From the NCBI GenBank assembly GCA_021828545.1, contig JAJZEN010000074.1, positions 1 to 40,234 on the forward strand: 40,234 bases of DNA, written 5' to 3'. The notes under the pieces were generated by a model, which saw only the letters and a list, made by a program, of their open reading frames with translations, was not told where the DNA came from and ran no database searches. The stretch comes from Actinomycetes bacterium. Its GTDB lineage: Bacteria; Actinomycetota; Acidimicrobiia; Acidimicrobiales; RAAP-2. Position 1 is the first letter of the stretch, and each line of letters begins with the position of its first letter. Both the position numbers and the translations under genes were made by a program. Positions 8,451 through 16,956 of this stretch are shown here, in pieces.

Positions 8451-8905
8451 CTCACGGCGTCAACGTCAACGTCGTGGTCGTCGCGTTCGTGGTGACGATC
8501 GTAGATTTACTGAGCAAACTATGGGCGGGCCACGCGTTGGCGCACCGTAGTGTGCACCTCCTCGGACCCTTGTGGCTGCGACTGGCGTACAACACGGGCA
8601 TCTCCTTCTCCCTGAATCGATCTGGGCCCGTCTGGACGACGCTGACGGTCTTGTTGATCGTGGTGATCGTCGCTGTCGTCGCGCTACGCGCGGCGCCGGG
8701 AATCTCGACGGTTGGTTTCGGGCTGCTGCTAGGCGGCGGTGTCGGCAATGAGGTCAATCGACTCGTGGCGATTCCCCACCGGGTCACCGACTTCATCGCG
8801 TTCGGGACGTTCCCGGTGTTCAATCTCGCCGACGTCGGGGTGACTCTGGGGTGTGGCGTGCTGATCATCGCGCTGTTACGCGACGCGACCATGGTGCAGA
8901 AATGA
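8432..8905 (+). CDS. lspA: LspA, lipoprotein signal peptidase (signal peptidase II)
   Basis: This is the membrane aspartyl protease that removes signal peptides from lipidated prolipoproteins. The product shows four hydrophobic helices and family motifs: VDLLSK in helix 1, YNTGISFSL (normally NxGxxF), GGGVGNEVNRL and FNLADVGVTLG. The two aspartates expected to form the catalytic dyad are present, in VTDF and FNLAD. The usual GNxxDR reads GNEVNR. The track start (8369) overlaps the upstream gene by 82 bp. I prefer GTG 8432, which overlaps by 19 bp and leaves about 157 residues, though no good ribosome site supports any start. A lipoprotein substrate is encoded in the window at 36775. Confidence 0.85.
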   Translation: MSRQRVTHGVNVNVVVVAFVVTIVDLLSKLWAGHALAHRSVHLLGPLWLRLAYNTGISFSLNRSGPVWTTLTVLLIVVIVAVVALRAAPGISTVGFGLLLGGGVGNEVNRLVAIPHRVTDFIAFGTFPVFNLADVGVTLGCGVLIIALLRDATMVQK

Positions 8906-9866
8906 CGGAGAACCACGACGCCTTCGATGGGGCGACGCTGGATCTCGTGGTGCCCGGCACGCTCGACGCCGTTCGCGTCGACCGAGTGATCGCCATGCTG
9001 ACGGGCCTCTCGCGCTCCGAGGTGACCGAGATGGTGGGCGAGGGGGCGGTGAGCGTGAATGACAAGGTGGTGGCCAAGGGTGCCTACGTGCTCGAGGAGG
9101 GTCAGCACCTGGTAGCGCACCTACCCGAACCCGACGCCGCAATGGTCGAACCCGACCCGTCGGTCGACGTCGACGTGGTTCTGGACGACGAGGATTTCGC
9201 GGTCGTAAACAAATCCCCGGGTCAAGTAGTGCACCCGGGGGCCGGCCAGCGTACCGGGACCCTGGTGGCGGGCTTGCTGGCGCGCTATCCCCAGATGCAG
9301 TTGCTCAGCGACGAGGGTCTCAGTGACCCCTTTCGCCCGGGTATCGTGCACCGTCTCGACAAAGGCACGTCGGGAGTACTGGTGGTCGCCAAAACGGTGA
9401 CGGGATTGATCGGCCTACGCGATCAACTGGCTAGTCGCGACATGGACCGCACGTATCTCGGATTGGTGGAGGGCCACGTGGCCGAGGAGCGCGGCGTCGT
9501 CGACGCTCCCATCGGGCGCTCCACACGCACGCCCACGTTGATGGCCGTGCGTGCTGACGGGCGCGCGGCGCGCACGGGCTACGAAGTGATCGAGCGCATC
9601 GACAAACCCCACGCCGTGACGTTGCTACGTCTCACGTTGGACACGGGACGGACCCACCAGATTCGAGTGCATATGTCCACTATTGGACACCCCGTGGTCA
9701 ATGATCCTCGGTACGGGCACCGACGCGACCGCCGACTCCCCGAGGAGCGCTTCTGGCTCCATTCTCGCACGCTGAGCTTTCGACACCCTCGCACGGACGA
9801 GCCCGTGAGCGCGGGTGCTCCCCTGCCCGCCGACCTCGCGGGCCTACTGGGGCAGGAGCGAAACCT

Positions 9867-9870
<4 letters not shown>
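8902..9870 (+). CDS. rluD: RluA/RluD-family 23S rRNA pseudouridine synthase
   Basis: The enzyme isomerises uridines to pseudouridine in large-subunit rRNA. The 322-residue product has an N-terminal S4 RNA-binding domain (VDRVIAMLTGLSRSEVTEMV). The catalytic motif is HRLDKGTSGVLVVAK, with the essential aspartate at about residue 153. Downstream motifs are TLDTGRTHQIRVHM and GHPVVNDPRYG. It starts at ATG 8902 in a 4-bp overlap with lspA (ATGA), a very common lspA-rluD pairing. The exact target uridine cannot be deduced. Its stop overlaps the convergent sigma-factor stop. Confidence 0.92.
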
Positions 9871-10718
<848 letters not shown>

Positions 10719-10730
10719 GGCAACTCCTTT
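10719..10730 (-). promoter_or_regulatory. Strong ribosome binding site fixing the sigma-factor start
   Basis: On the minus strand AAAGGAGTTGCC directly precedes ATG 10718, giving a near-perfect Shine-Dalgarno site at ideal spacing. This decides the start over the longer ORF. The AT-rich stretch further upstream (to 10850) probably carries the promoter, but I cannot place the hexamers confidently. Confidence 0.75.
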
Positions 10731-10850
10731 GGGGACGAAGTACGCTACGTCCACAGGCTTTTCACAGGTATTTCTCCTATGGACGCATAACTAATTTACC
10801 ACGGGGTAGTAGTCGCAGTGAGGTGAATTTAGTTAGGTCTTAAGAAATGA

Positions 10851-11306
10851 TCAGACCACGGCCTGGTGGGGCTGACGCGGGGGCTGGAGACCGCGAGCCT
10901 GGAGCACCATATCGGCCAGGGTGAAACTCGAGAGGTGCTCACGCATATGGTTCCCCACCACGGCCCAGACCCCGAGTAGGACGCACTGGCCCTCGTGGTC
11001 GCACGCCCCGTCACGGTGGGGCTCGCCAAAGTCGCCCGCCACGATGGGTCCATCGACGGCGGCCACAATTTCAGCCAGGGTGATTTTCTCCGCGTCACGC
11101 GCCAGAACGTAGCCACCCCCGACCCCGCGCTTCGAGCGGACTAGGCCGACTCCCTTCAAAATGAGGAGTATTTGCTCCAGATAGGGCTGGGGGAGTCCCG
11201 TGCGTTCGGCGAGATCGCGCACCGACGTCGGTACCGTGAGGTCGCTGCCCAAGGCCAGGCTCAGCAGAGCGCGACTAGCGTAATCTCCGCGCGTCGACAC
11301 CCTCAC
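10851..11306 (-). CDS. Rrf2-family transcriptional regulator
   Basis: This is a 151-residue winged-helix DNA-binding protein. The Rrf2 signature is complete: MRVSTRGDYASRALLSLAL, then SVRDLAERTGLPQPYLEQILLILKGVGLVRSKRGVGGGYVLAR. Many family members (IscR, NsrR, RsrR) bind an Fe-S cluster through three cysteines. Only two are present here (C102 and C108, spaced CxxxxxC), so either an incomplete ligand set or thiol sensing is possible. The GTG at 11306 lacks a ribosome site but has TAGACT six bases upstream, suggesting leaderless expression. It is divergent from bpa. The target genes are unknown. Confidence 0.9.
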   Translation of the reverse strand: MRVSTRGDYASRALLSLALGSDLTVPTSVRDLAERTGLPQPYLEQILLILKGVGLVRSKRGVGGGYVLARDAEKITLAEIVAAVDGPIVAGDFGEPHRDGACDHEGQCVLLGVWAVVGNHMREHLSSFTLADMVLQARGLQPPRQPHQAVV

Positions 11307-11318
11307 GTCCGCAGTCTA
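11307..11318 (-). promoter_or_regulatory. Predicted leaderless promoter of the Rrf2 gene
   Basis: On the minus strand TAGACT (11318-11313) lies 6 nt before the GTG at 11306, and there is no Shine-Dalgarno sequence between them. A -35 hexamer is not evident. Confidence 0.5.
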
Positions 11319-11379
11319 TCGGCGAACGAGCGTCACGGCGCTGTCCCCGAGGGGCCACTTTTCTGGCACACTGCATGGT

Positions 11380-11874
11380 GTGGAACAAGCACCCAATCCC
11401 AATGTGACCGTGAATCCCGACGAGGTCATCTCGCCCGGAGACGAAGGGGCCGCGCCCGACGCGACCAAGGAACCCGAGACTGATTACATCTCTCAACCCG
11501 CCAAGGTGATGCGCATCGGGGCCATGGTCAAGACCTTGTTGGACGAGGCACGCGCCGCCCCGCTGGACGAGGCGGGACGAGCACGACTGCGCGAGATCTA
11601 CGAGACGTCGATTCGCGAGCTCTCGGGGGCATTGTCGGCGGATCTCGGTGAGGAACTCGGGCGCATGGTCCTGCCCTTTAGTGCCGAAATCCCCACCGAA
11701 TCGGAGTTACGCGTAGCACAAGCTCAGTTGGTGGGTTGGCTCGAGGGACTCTTCCACGGCATCCAGGCGTCCTTCTTCGCCCAGCAGGCGGCCGCGACCG
11801 CGCAACTCGAGAAGATGCGCGACCGGTCACTCAATCCCGGTAGCGTCGAACCCCGCGCCGGCACGTACCTCTAA
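11380..11874 (+). CDS. bpa: Bacterial proteasome activator Bpa/PafE (C-terminal GTYL)
   Basis: Bpa is an ATP-independent ring activator that opens the 20S proteasome gate in actinobacteria for unfolded substrates. The 164-residue product matches the family core: QPAKVMRIGAMVKTLLDEARAAPLDEAGRARLREIYETSIREL, followed by a long helical hairpin. The N-terminal 35 residues are acidic and probably disordered. The family in Mycobacterium ends in GQYL, which docks into the alpha-ring pockets; here the last residues are GTYL, keeping the Tyr-Leu end but changing Gln to Thr. The GTG at 11380 has no nearby ribosome site; CACACT seven bases upstream is a weak leaderless-type -10. No proteasome subunit or Pup gene is in the window. 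Confidence 0.88.
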   Translation: MEQAPNPNVTVNPDEVISPGDEGAAPDATKEPETDYISQPAKVMRIGAMVKTLLDEARAAPLDEAGRARLREIYETSIRELSGALSADLGEELGRMVLPFSAEIPTESELRVAQAQLVGWLEGLFHGIQASFFAQQAAATAQLEKMRDRSLNPGSVEPRAGTYL

Positions 11875-11910
11875 GTGACGCGGTGACGCGTCACAGTCTC
11901 TCGCTAGAGT
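11875..11910 (+). promoter_or_regulatory. Possible dnaE promoter with a perfect 12-bp palindrome
   Basis: GTGACGCG occurs twice in tandem (11875-11882 and 11883-11890). The second copy forms the perfect palindrome GTGACGCGTCAC (11883-11894). A -10-like TAGAGT lies at 11905-11910, so the palindrome would cover the -35 region. This suggests an operator; no regulator is known to me for it. No T-run follows, so a terminator for bpa is less likely. Confidence 0.35.
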
Positions 11911-11958
11911 CGGCCGGTCGCGCGTCGTCGTGGCCGACCCCAGAAAGTCCCTAAATCG

Positions 11959-14900
11959 ATGGCCGAGAGTTTCGTTCACCTACACAACCACACCGAGTAC
12001 TCGATGCTCGACGGCGCCGCGCGGGTCGAGGAGATGATCCTTGCCGCGAAAGCCGATGGTCAAGGGGCCATCGGAATTACCGACCACGGCAATCTCTACG
12101 GTGTCATCGATTTCTACGAGAGCTGTCGCACGCACGACGTCATTCCCATCATCGGACTCGAGGCCTACATGGCGGCGAATTCGCGTTTCGACCGACCGCC
12201 GCGCCGGGGCAAGATCGACGATACGGGGGGCGATACCGAAGGCGGCCAAAAGCTCTACCACCACTTGACGCTGTTGGCGACCAACAACGACGGGTACCGC
12301 AATCTTCGCGAACTCTCCTCGCGTGCCTTCCTCGAGGGGTATTACTACAAGCCCCGACTGGACTGGGAACTGCTCCAAGAGCACGCCGCCGGTCTCGTCG
12401 CGACGTCGGGGTGCCTGGGCGGCGTGGTGCTCCAAGCGCTACTGCAGGACGATTACGTCAAGGCGCTCGAACTCGCCGGACGACTCCAGACCATCTTCGG
12501 TGCCGACAACTTCTTTATTGAGATGCAAGACCACGGCCTGGCCGAACAGGGGCGCACCAACCCCCAGCTGCTACGCATCGCCCGTGACCTCGGGGCGCCG
12601 CTGCTGGCCACGAATGACCTGCACTACGTGCGTCACGGTGACGCCGCGATGCACGACGCGCTGTTGTGCATCGGGACCGGTTCGTTGGTCGCAGACCCGC
12701 AACGATTTCGATTCTCGAGCGATCAGCACTACCTCAAGTCCGCCGCCGAGATGCGCTACCTCTTTCGAGAGATCCCCGAGGCCTGCGACAACACGCTCGC
12801 GATCGCCGAGCGCGTCGATCTGACCATCGAATTCGACAACAACGCGCTGCCGGAATTCCCGATCCCCGCCGACCTCGTCGGCGCGACCCACAAGGAAGGG
12901 GCGGACCGCTTGTTGACCCACCTGACGATGGTGGGCGCCCGCGAGCGCTACGGCGACTCCCTCAGTGAAGAAGTACGTCAGCGCCTCGAATATGAACTGC
13001 GCGTCGTGGCGGACATGGGTTTCTCGGATTACTTCTTGGTGGTGTGGGACCTGATTCGTCACGCGCGAGAGAAGGGAATCCGCGTGGGACCCGGACGAGG
13101 GTCGGCCGCGGGGTGTTGCATTGCCTATTGCCTAAAAATCGTCGACCTCGACCCAATCCGTTACGGATTGATCTTCGAGCGGTTCCTCAATCCCGGTCGC
13201 AAGCAGATGCCCGACATCGACATGGACTTCGACGAGCGCTATCGCGGCGACATGATTCGCTACGCCGCCGAGCGCTACGGTTCCGATCACGTCGCCCAGA
13301 TCGTCACGTTCTCCACGATCAAGGCGCGCGCCGCGGTGCGTGACGCCGCCCGAGTGTTGGGCTACCCCCCCCAACTCGGTGACCAGATCGCCAAGGCCAT
13401 GCCGCCACTGGTCATGGGTCAGGACCTACCGCTGCAGGCTTGTTTCGAACCGGTGCCCGGGTACGAGGGTCGCTACACCGAAGCGGCGGACCTGCGCACC
13501 CTCTATGAGACCAACGCCGACGTCACCCACGTCATCGACGTGGCGAAGGGTTTCGTCGACAAGCGCCGCCAGGACGGCATCCACGCGGCGGCGGTGGTGA
13601 TCACGCGCGGCCCGGTCCTCGATTACGTCCCGGTCCAGCGCAAATCCAGTCCCAATTCCGCGGCCGAGGACGCACCAATCGTGACGCAGTACGAGGCCAC
13701 CGCGATCGAGAAGCTCGGGCTCTTGAAAATGGATTTTCTGGGGTTGCGAAATTTGGCCATCATCGAGAGGTCACTCGACCACATTCGGCGTACGCACGAC
13801 ATCGACATCGATATCGATCACGTCCCCTTGGACGACCCCAAGGTCTTCGCGATGTTGCAACTGGGTAATTCCATCGGCATCTTCCAACTCGAGGGCGACA
13901 AGATGCGTCAACTCATGCGCCGTCTCGCTCCCACCTCCTTTGACGACATCGCGGCGCTCAACGCGCTGTATCGACCAGGGCCCTTGAGCGAGAACGTGCA
14001 CAATGATTACGCGGATCGTAAGAACCATCGACAAGAGGTGCGCTACGACCATCCGGTGCTCAGCGAGATACTCGCGGAGACCTACGGGCTGATGATCTAC
14101 CAAGAAGACATCATGCGAGTGGCCACGAAGATCGCCGGCTTCTCCATGACCGAGGCCGACGATCTACGCAAGGCGTGTTCGAAGAAGATTCGCGAGATGA
14201 TCCAGGCCCAACGCGCCAAATTCGTTGATGGATCCGAACGCGAGGGGTACGGCCGTGAACTCGGCGAGACGATCTTCAACAAGATCGAGCCCTTCGCCGA
14301 CTACGCGTTCAACAAGAGCCACGCCTACGGCTACGCGTTGCTCGGGTACCAGAACGCGTGGTTGAAGGCCAACTACCCCGTCGAATACATGTCGGCCCTG
14401 TTGACCTCGTTCCGCGACGATAAGGACAAGGCCTCGCTATACCTCAACGAGGCGCGCCAGATGAATATCACCGTGGGTGTCCCCGACGTCAACGAATCCG
14501 TGGGGGATTACGCCCCGAGCCTGAGCGCGCCGCGGACGATCTTGTTCGGAATGGCCGCGGTGCGCAACGTGGGTGAGGCCCTCGTCGACAAGATCGTGGC
14601 CGAGCGCGATGCACGAGGTCCTTTCGCGTCGATCTATGACTTCGTGCGTCGCGTGGACCCCTCGGTGCTGAACCGACGCACGATGGAGTCGCTCATCAAG
14701 GCGGGCGCCTTCGATTCGTTCAACGTGCCCCGACTGGGTCTCCTGCTCAAGGTCGACGAGTTGATCGAGGTCACCCTCTCGCGTCGCAAGGACGTGGCAC
14801 TGGGCATCTCGACGCTCTTTGCCTCACTCGAGGCCAACGGTGCCAATGACTGGGAAGGTACCGAGGTCCGCCTGTCGCCGGTGGAGTTTGATCAACCGGT

Positions 14901-15519
14901 GAAGCTCGACTTTGAACGCGAGATGCTGGGAACGTACATCTCCGATCATCCGTTGTACGCCGTGGAGCACGCGCTGGCGACGAAGACGGACGGAACGCTG
15001 GTATCCCTACGCGAGCAGGCGGAGGATCTCGCGAAAGCGAATCGCCCCTTCAAGATTGGCGGAATCTTCTCCGAAGTCCAATTGCGCACCACCAAGGACG
15101 GTCGGGCGTACGCGCGTACGGTCGTGGAGGACCTCGGTGGTTCGATCGAAGTGAATTTCTCCTCCAAAGTGTTCGACAAGTGCAGCGGGTACCTGGCGAA
15201 GGACAATATCGTGGTCGTCAAGGTGCGAGTGGACGTGCGCGACGACGAGCCCCGTTTTGGGGCCATCGACGTCGAAGTATTGCGCGTGGACCGCGGCGAC
15301 GCCGAGTTGCGATTGAGTTTTCGACCCGAGGATTTTACGACGTCGGGCATCGCGAAACTCAAGGAGATCCTCCAGCGCTACCCCGGCCCGTCGCCGGTCA
15401 TCCTCGAGACCGGTCTCGAGGGCAAGGCGTTTAGGCTAGGACCGGATTTTCGCGTCACCATCGCCTCGGTGGTGGGAGACCTACGCAGCGAATTCGGTCG
15501 AAACGTCATCAAAGCGTGA
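11959..15519 (+). CDS. dnaE: DNA polymerase III alpha subunit (replicative, DnaE)
   Basis: This is the catalytic subunit of the chromosomal replicase. The 1186-residue product begins with a PHP domain (FVHLHNHTEYSMLDG, ITDHGNLYG). The C-family polymerase palm follows, with GPGRGSAAG and the catalytic aspartates in PDIDMDFDERYRGD (D419, D421). The finger and tHhH segments include FNKSHAYGYALLGYQNAWLKANYP. Near the C-terminus an OB-fold (KIGGIFSEVQLRTTKDGRAYARTVVED) is visible. Length fits DnaE1 of actinobacteria. The ATG at 11959 begins the conserved PHP sequence immediately, although the upstream ribosome site is poor; the predicted leader is about 45 nt. Confidence 0.97.
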   Translation: MAESFVHLHNHTEYSMLDGAARVEEMILAAKADGQGAIGITDHGNLYGVIDFYESCRTHDVIPIIGLEAYMAANSRFDRPPRRGKIDDTGGDTEGGQKLYHHLTLLATNNDGYRNLRELSSRAFLEGYYYKPRLDWELLQEHAAGLVATSGCLGGVVLQALLQDDYVKALELAGRLQTIFGADNFFIEMQDHGLAEQGRTNPQLLRIARDLGAPLLATNDLHYVRHGDAAMHDALLCIGTGSLVADPQRFRFSSDQHYLKSAAEMRYLFREIPEACDNTLAIAERVDLTIEFDNNALPEFPIPADLVGATHKEGADRLLTHLTMVGARERYGDSLSEEVRQRLEYELRVVADMGFSDYFLVVWDLIRHAREKGIRVGPGRGSAAGCCIAYCLKIVDLDPIRYGLIFERFLNPGRKQMPDIDMDFDERYRGDMIRYAAERYGSDHVAQIVTFSTIKARAAVRDAARVLGYPPQLGDQIAKAMPPLVMGQDLPLQACFEPVPGYEGRYTEAADLRTLYETNADVTHVIDVAKGFVDKRRQDGIHAAAVVITRGPVLDYVPVQRKSSPNSAAEDAPIVTQYEATAIEKLGLLKMDFLGLRNLAIIERSLDHIRRTHDIDIDIDHVPLDDPKVFAMLQLGNSIGIFQLEGDKMRQLMRRLAPTSFDDIAALNALYRPGPLSENVHNDYADRKNHRQEVRYDHPVLSEILAETYGLMIYQEDIMRVATKIAGFSMTEADDLRKACSKKIREMIQAQRAKFVDGSEREGYGRELGETIFNKIEPFADYAFNKSHAYGYALLGYQNAWLKANYPVEYMSALLTSFRDDKDKASLYLNEARQMNITVGVPDVNESVGDYAPSLSAPRTILFGMAAVRNVGEALVDKIVAERDARGPFASIYDFVRRVDPSVLNRRTMESLIKAGAFDSFNVPRLGLLLKVDELIEVTLSRRKDVALGISTLFASLEANGANDWEGTEVRLSPVEFDQPVKLDFEREMLGTYISDHPLYAVEHALATKTDGTLVSLREQAEDLAKANRPFKIGGIFSEVQLRTTKDGRAYARTVVEDLGGSIEVNFSSKVFDKCSGYLAKDNIVVVKVRVDVRDDEPRFGAIDVEVLRVDRGDAELRLSFRPEDFTTSGIAKLKEILQRYPGPSPVILETGLEGKAFRLGPDFRVTIASVVGDLRSEFGRNVIKA

Positions 15520-15546
15520 CAATTTCCCTTGGGTCGCCGCGCACCG

Positions 15547-15559
15547 TAGAATAGGGGCT
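15547..15559 (+). promoter_or_regulatory. Predicted leaderless promoter of the 15560 gene
   Basis: TAGAAT (15547-15552) is followed by 7 nt and ATG 15560. This is the clearest TANNNT-N7-ATG example in the window. A recognisable -35 is lacking. Confidence 0.55.
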
Positions 15560-16231
15560 ATGGGAATGACCGTCACTACGAAGGATTCCACCGCTTTGAG
15601 CGACGCGGAATTGGTTGAAATGGCTGATTTGTGCGTGGATCGGGAGCCCAACTTCGACATTGGCTTCTTGTCGAAGCAACGTGAGGAGTGGGTGCTCGTC
15701 ACCCACGCGCGCGAGGGCGCCAAGTTGCGCGGCTACTCGTTCTTCACTCTAGAGCGCATCGGCGGAACGCCGTCATTGCTCATCGGCATCATGTTGGTGG
15801 ACCGCAACGCCAAATCTGACCAGACTCTCAAGTCCATTCTGCACGACCAATTCCGCCGCGCCCTGCTGGCCTTCCCCGACGAGGACGTACTGCTCGGCTC
15901 GCGCCTGATTACCCCCGACGGGTATCGAGCCTTCCTCGGTCTCGAGGACATCGTGCCCCGCCTGGGGTATCGCCCCACGGGCGAGGACCGCGCGTGGGGC
16001 CGCCGGCTGGCGAAGCGTTTCGGCTCGGAGAAGGCCATTGACGATAAGACGTTCATCATGAGCGTCCCCGCGGGTTCGGTGGGGGGCCTGGACTACGTTT
16101 CGTCCAAGGGGACGATTCCCGAGGGCGCCGCGACGTTCTTCGAGGACGTCGTGGCGGACAAGGGACAGCGCCTCGTGGTCTTTGGTTGGGCGATGGCCGA
16201 GGCCCTGGCGTCGGGCAAACTCCTGAAGTAA
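15560..16231 (+). CDS. Conserved-looking protein of unknown function
   Basis: The product has 223 residues and no signal peptide or membrane segment. Sequence features are a start rich in acidic residues (SDAELVEMADLCVDREPNFDIGF), an alternation of strands and helices (LRGYSFFTLERIGGTPSLLIGIMLVDR) and a helical stretch (LKSILHDQFRRALLAFP). The order of elements loosely resembles an acetyltransferase (GNAT) fold, including SRLITPDGYRAFLGLEDIVPRLGYRPTGEDRAWG, but I see no definite acetyl-CoA loop. I therefore do not assign a function. It appears to be transcribed leaderless and converges on the 16235-16954 gene with only 3 bp between stops. Confidence 0.75.
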   Translation: MGMTVTTKDSTALSDAELVEMADLCVDREPNFDIGFLSKQREEWVLVTHAREGAKLRGYSFFTLERIGGTPSLLIGIMLVDRNAKSDQTLKSILHDQFRRALLAFPDEDVLLGSRLITPDGYRAFLGLEDIVPRLGYRPTGEDRAWGRRLAKRFGSEKAIDDKTFIMSVPAGSVGGLDYVSSKGTIPEGAATFFEDVVADKGQRLVVFGWAMAEALASGKLLK

Positions 16232-16234
16232 CCC

Positions 16235-16954
16235 TCAGCCGCGGGGCAGTAGTCCCGTGCAGCTCTTGTAACAGTGTCCGTCGATGGGTTGCGAGAGCGT
16301 GGTCAAGATGTAGGTCGGGCGGAAGCCGAGCGACGTCGCCAGATCCTTGCCGGCGAGCGACGTGCGCCGGGTCGCCTCGATGGTGCGGATTGCGTGGTTG
16401 TCCTCGCAGAGCAGCCAGATGTCATCGCCGTACCAACCAAAGCGCACCCAGGTTGATCCGTCGTCGGTGCGTCGCATCAACTGGGGTCCCCGGTCCGCCG
16501 CGATCAGCGCGACGCTCGGACGCTCCCCGCGAAACTCCCAGTACGGGGCGCTGGGTCCGCGGAATCCGAAGAGGGGACCATCCGCGGGGCTGGCGAGTTG
16601 CTCGAGCCACTTCTTGACTTGACGACCCGAATAGTTGCCGAGTCGGCGGGGCAAGTCCGCCAGCGTGACGGCCTCGGGTTGGGCCAGGTCGTTTCGTTCG
16701 AGGTCCGTGGCGAGCACCGCTTCGACGACGTCGAAGGCCGCGAGGTCGGTGACGAAATCCTCGGGCCAGGGTATGCGCCAGCGCACGATGGTGTGCGAGG
16801 CCAAGTCGATGACGGTCGTCGTCTCGTTGGTCGATCCCAGCACCAAGCCGTGGACGGTCGATCCGGGAGTGAGGTCGACGACGTCGACGTGGGGGGTCTG
16901 TTCGACGAGCCGCTTGATAGCGCGCGCCGCGGGGTCCCGTCGCCACCAGGCCAC
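16235..16954 (-). CDS. Unknown protein co-transcribed with the DUF255 gene
   Basis: The product has 239 residues and I do not recognise its family. It starts with GTG only 2 nt after the stop of the DUF255/thioredoxin-like gene, so the two form an operon. It has no signal peptide or transmembrane helix. The centre (about 115-135) is a basic helix, YSGRQVKKWLEQLASP, followed by aromatic-rich strands (PYWEFRGERPSVALI, WVRFGWYGDDIWLL). Near the C-terminus is a cysteine pair in HCYKSCTG. Function could be linked to its neighbour, but nothing in the sequence proves it. Confidence 0.75.
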   Translation of the reverse strand: MAWWRRDPAARAIKRLVEQTPHVDVVDLTPGSTVHGLVLGSTNETTTVIDLASHTIVRWRIPWPEDFVTDLAAFDVVEAVLATDLERNDLAQPEAVTLADLPRRLGNYSGRQVKKWLEQLASPADGPLFGFRGPSAPYWEFRGERPSVALIAADRGPQLMRRTDDGSTWVRFGWYGDDIWLLCEDNHAIRTIEATRRTSLAGKDLATSLGFRPTYILTTLSQPIDGHCYKSCTGLLPRG

Positions 16955-16956
16955 GG

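Noticed and set aside
8761-8860. Idea that LspA is inactive because GNxxDR is GNEVNR
   Set aside because: The aspartates expected to form the catalytic dyad are in VTDF and FNLAD and are both present; the changed residue is not one of them.
10746-10768. Two DnaA-box-like sequences (ACGTCCACA and TTTTCACA) in the sigma-factor leader
   Set aside because: Each has two or more mismatches to TTGTCCACA/TTATCCACA, and no cluster or origin genes are nearby.
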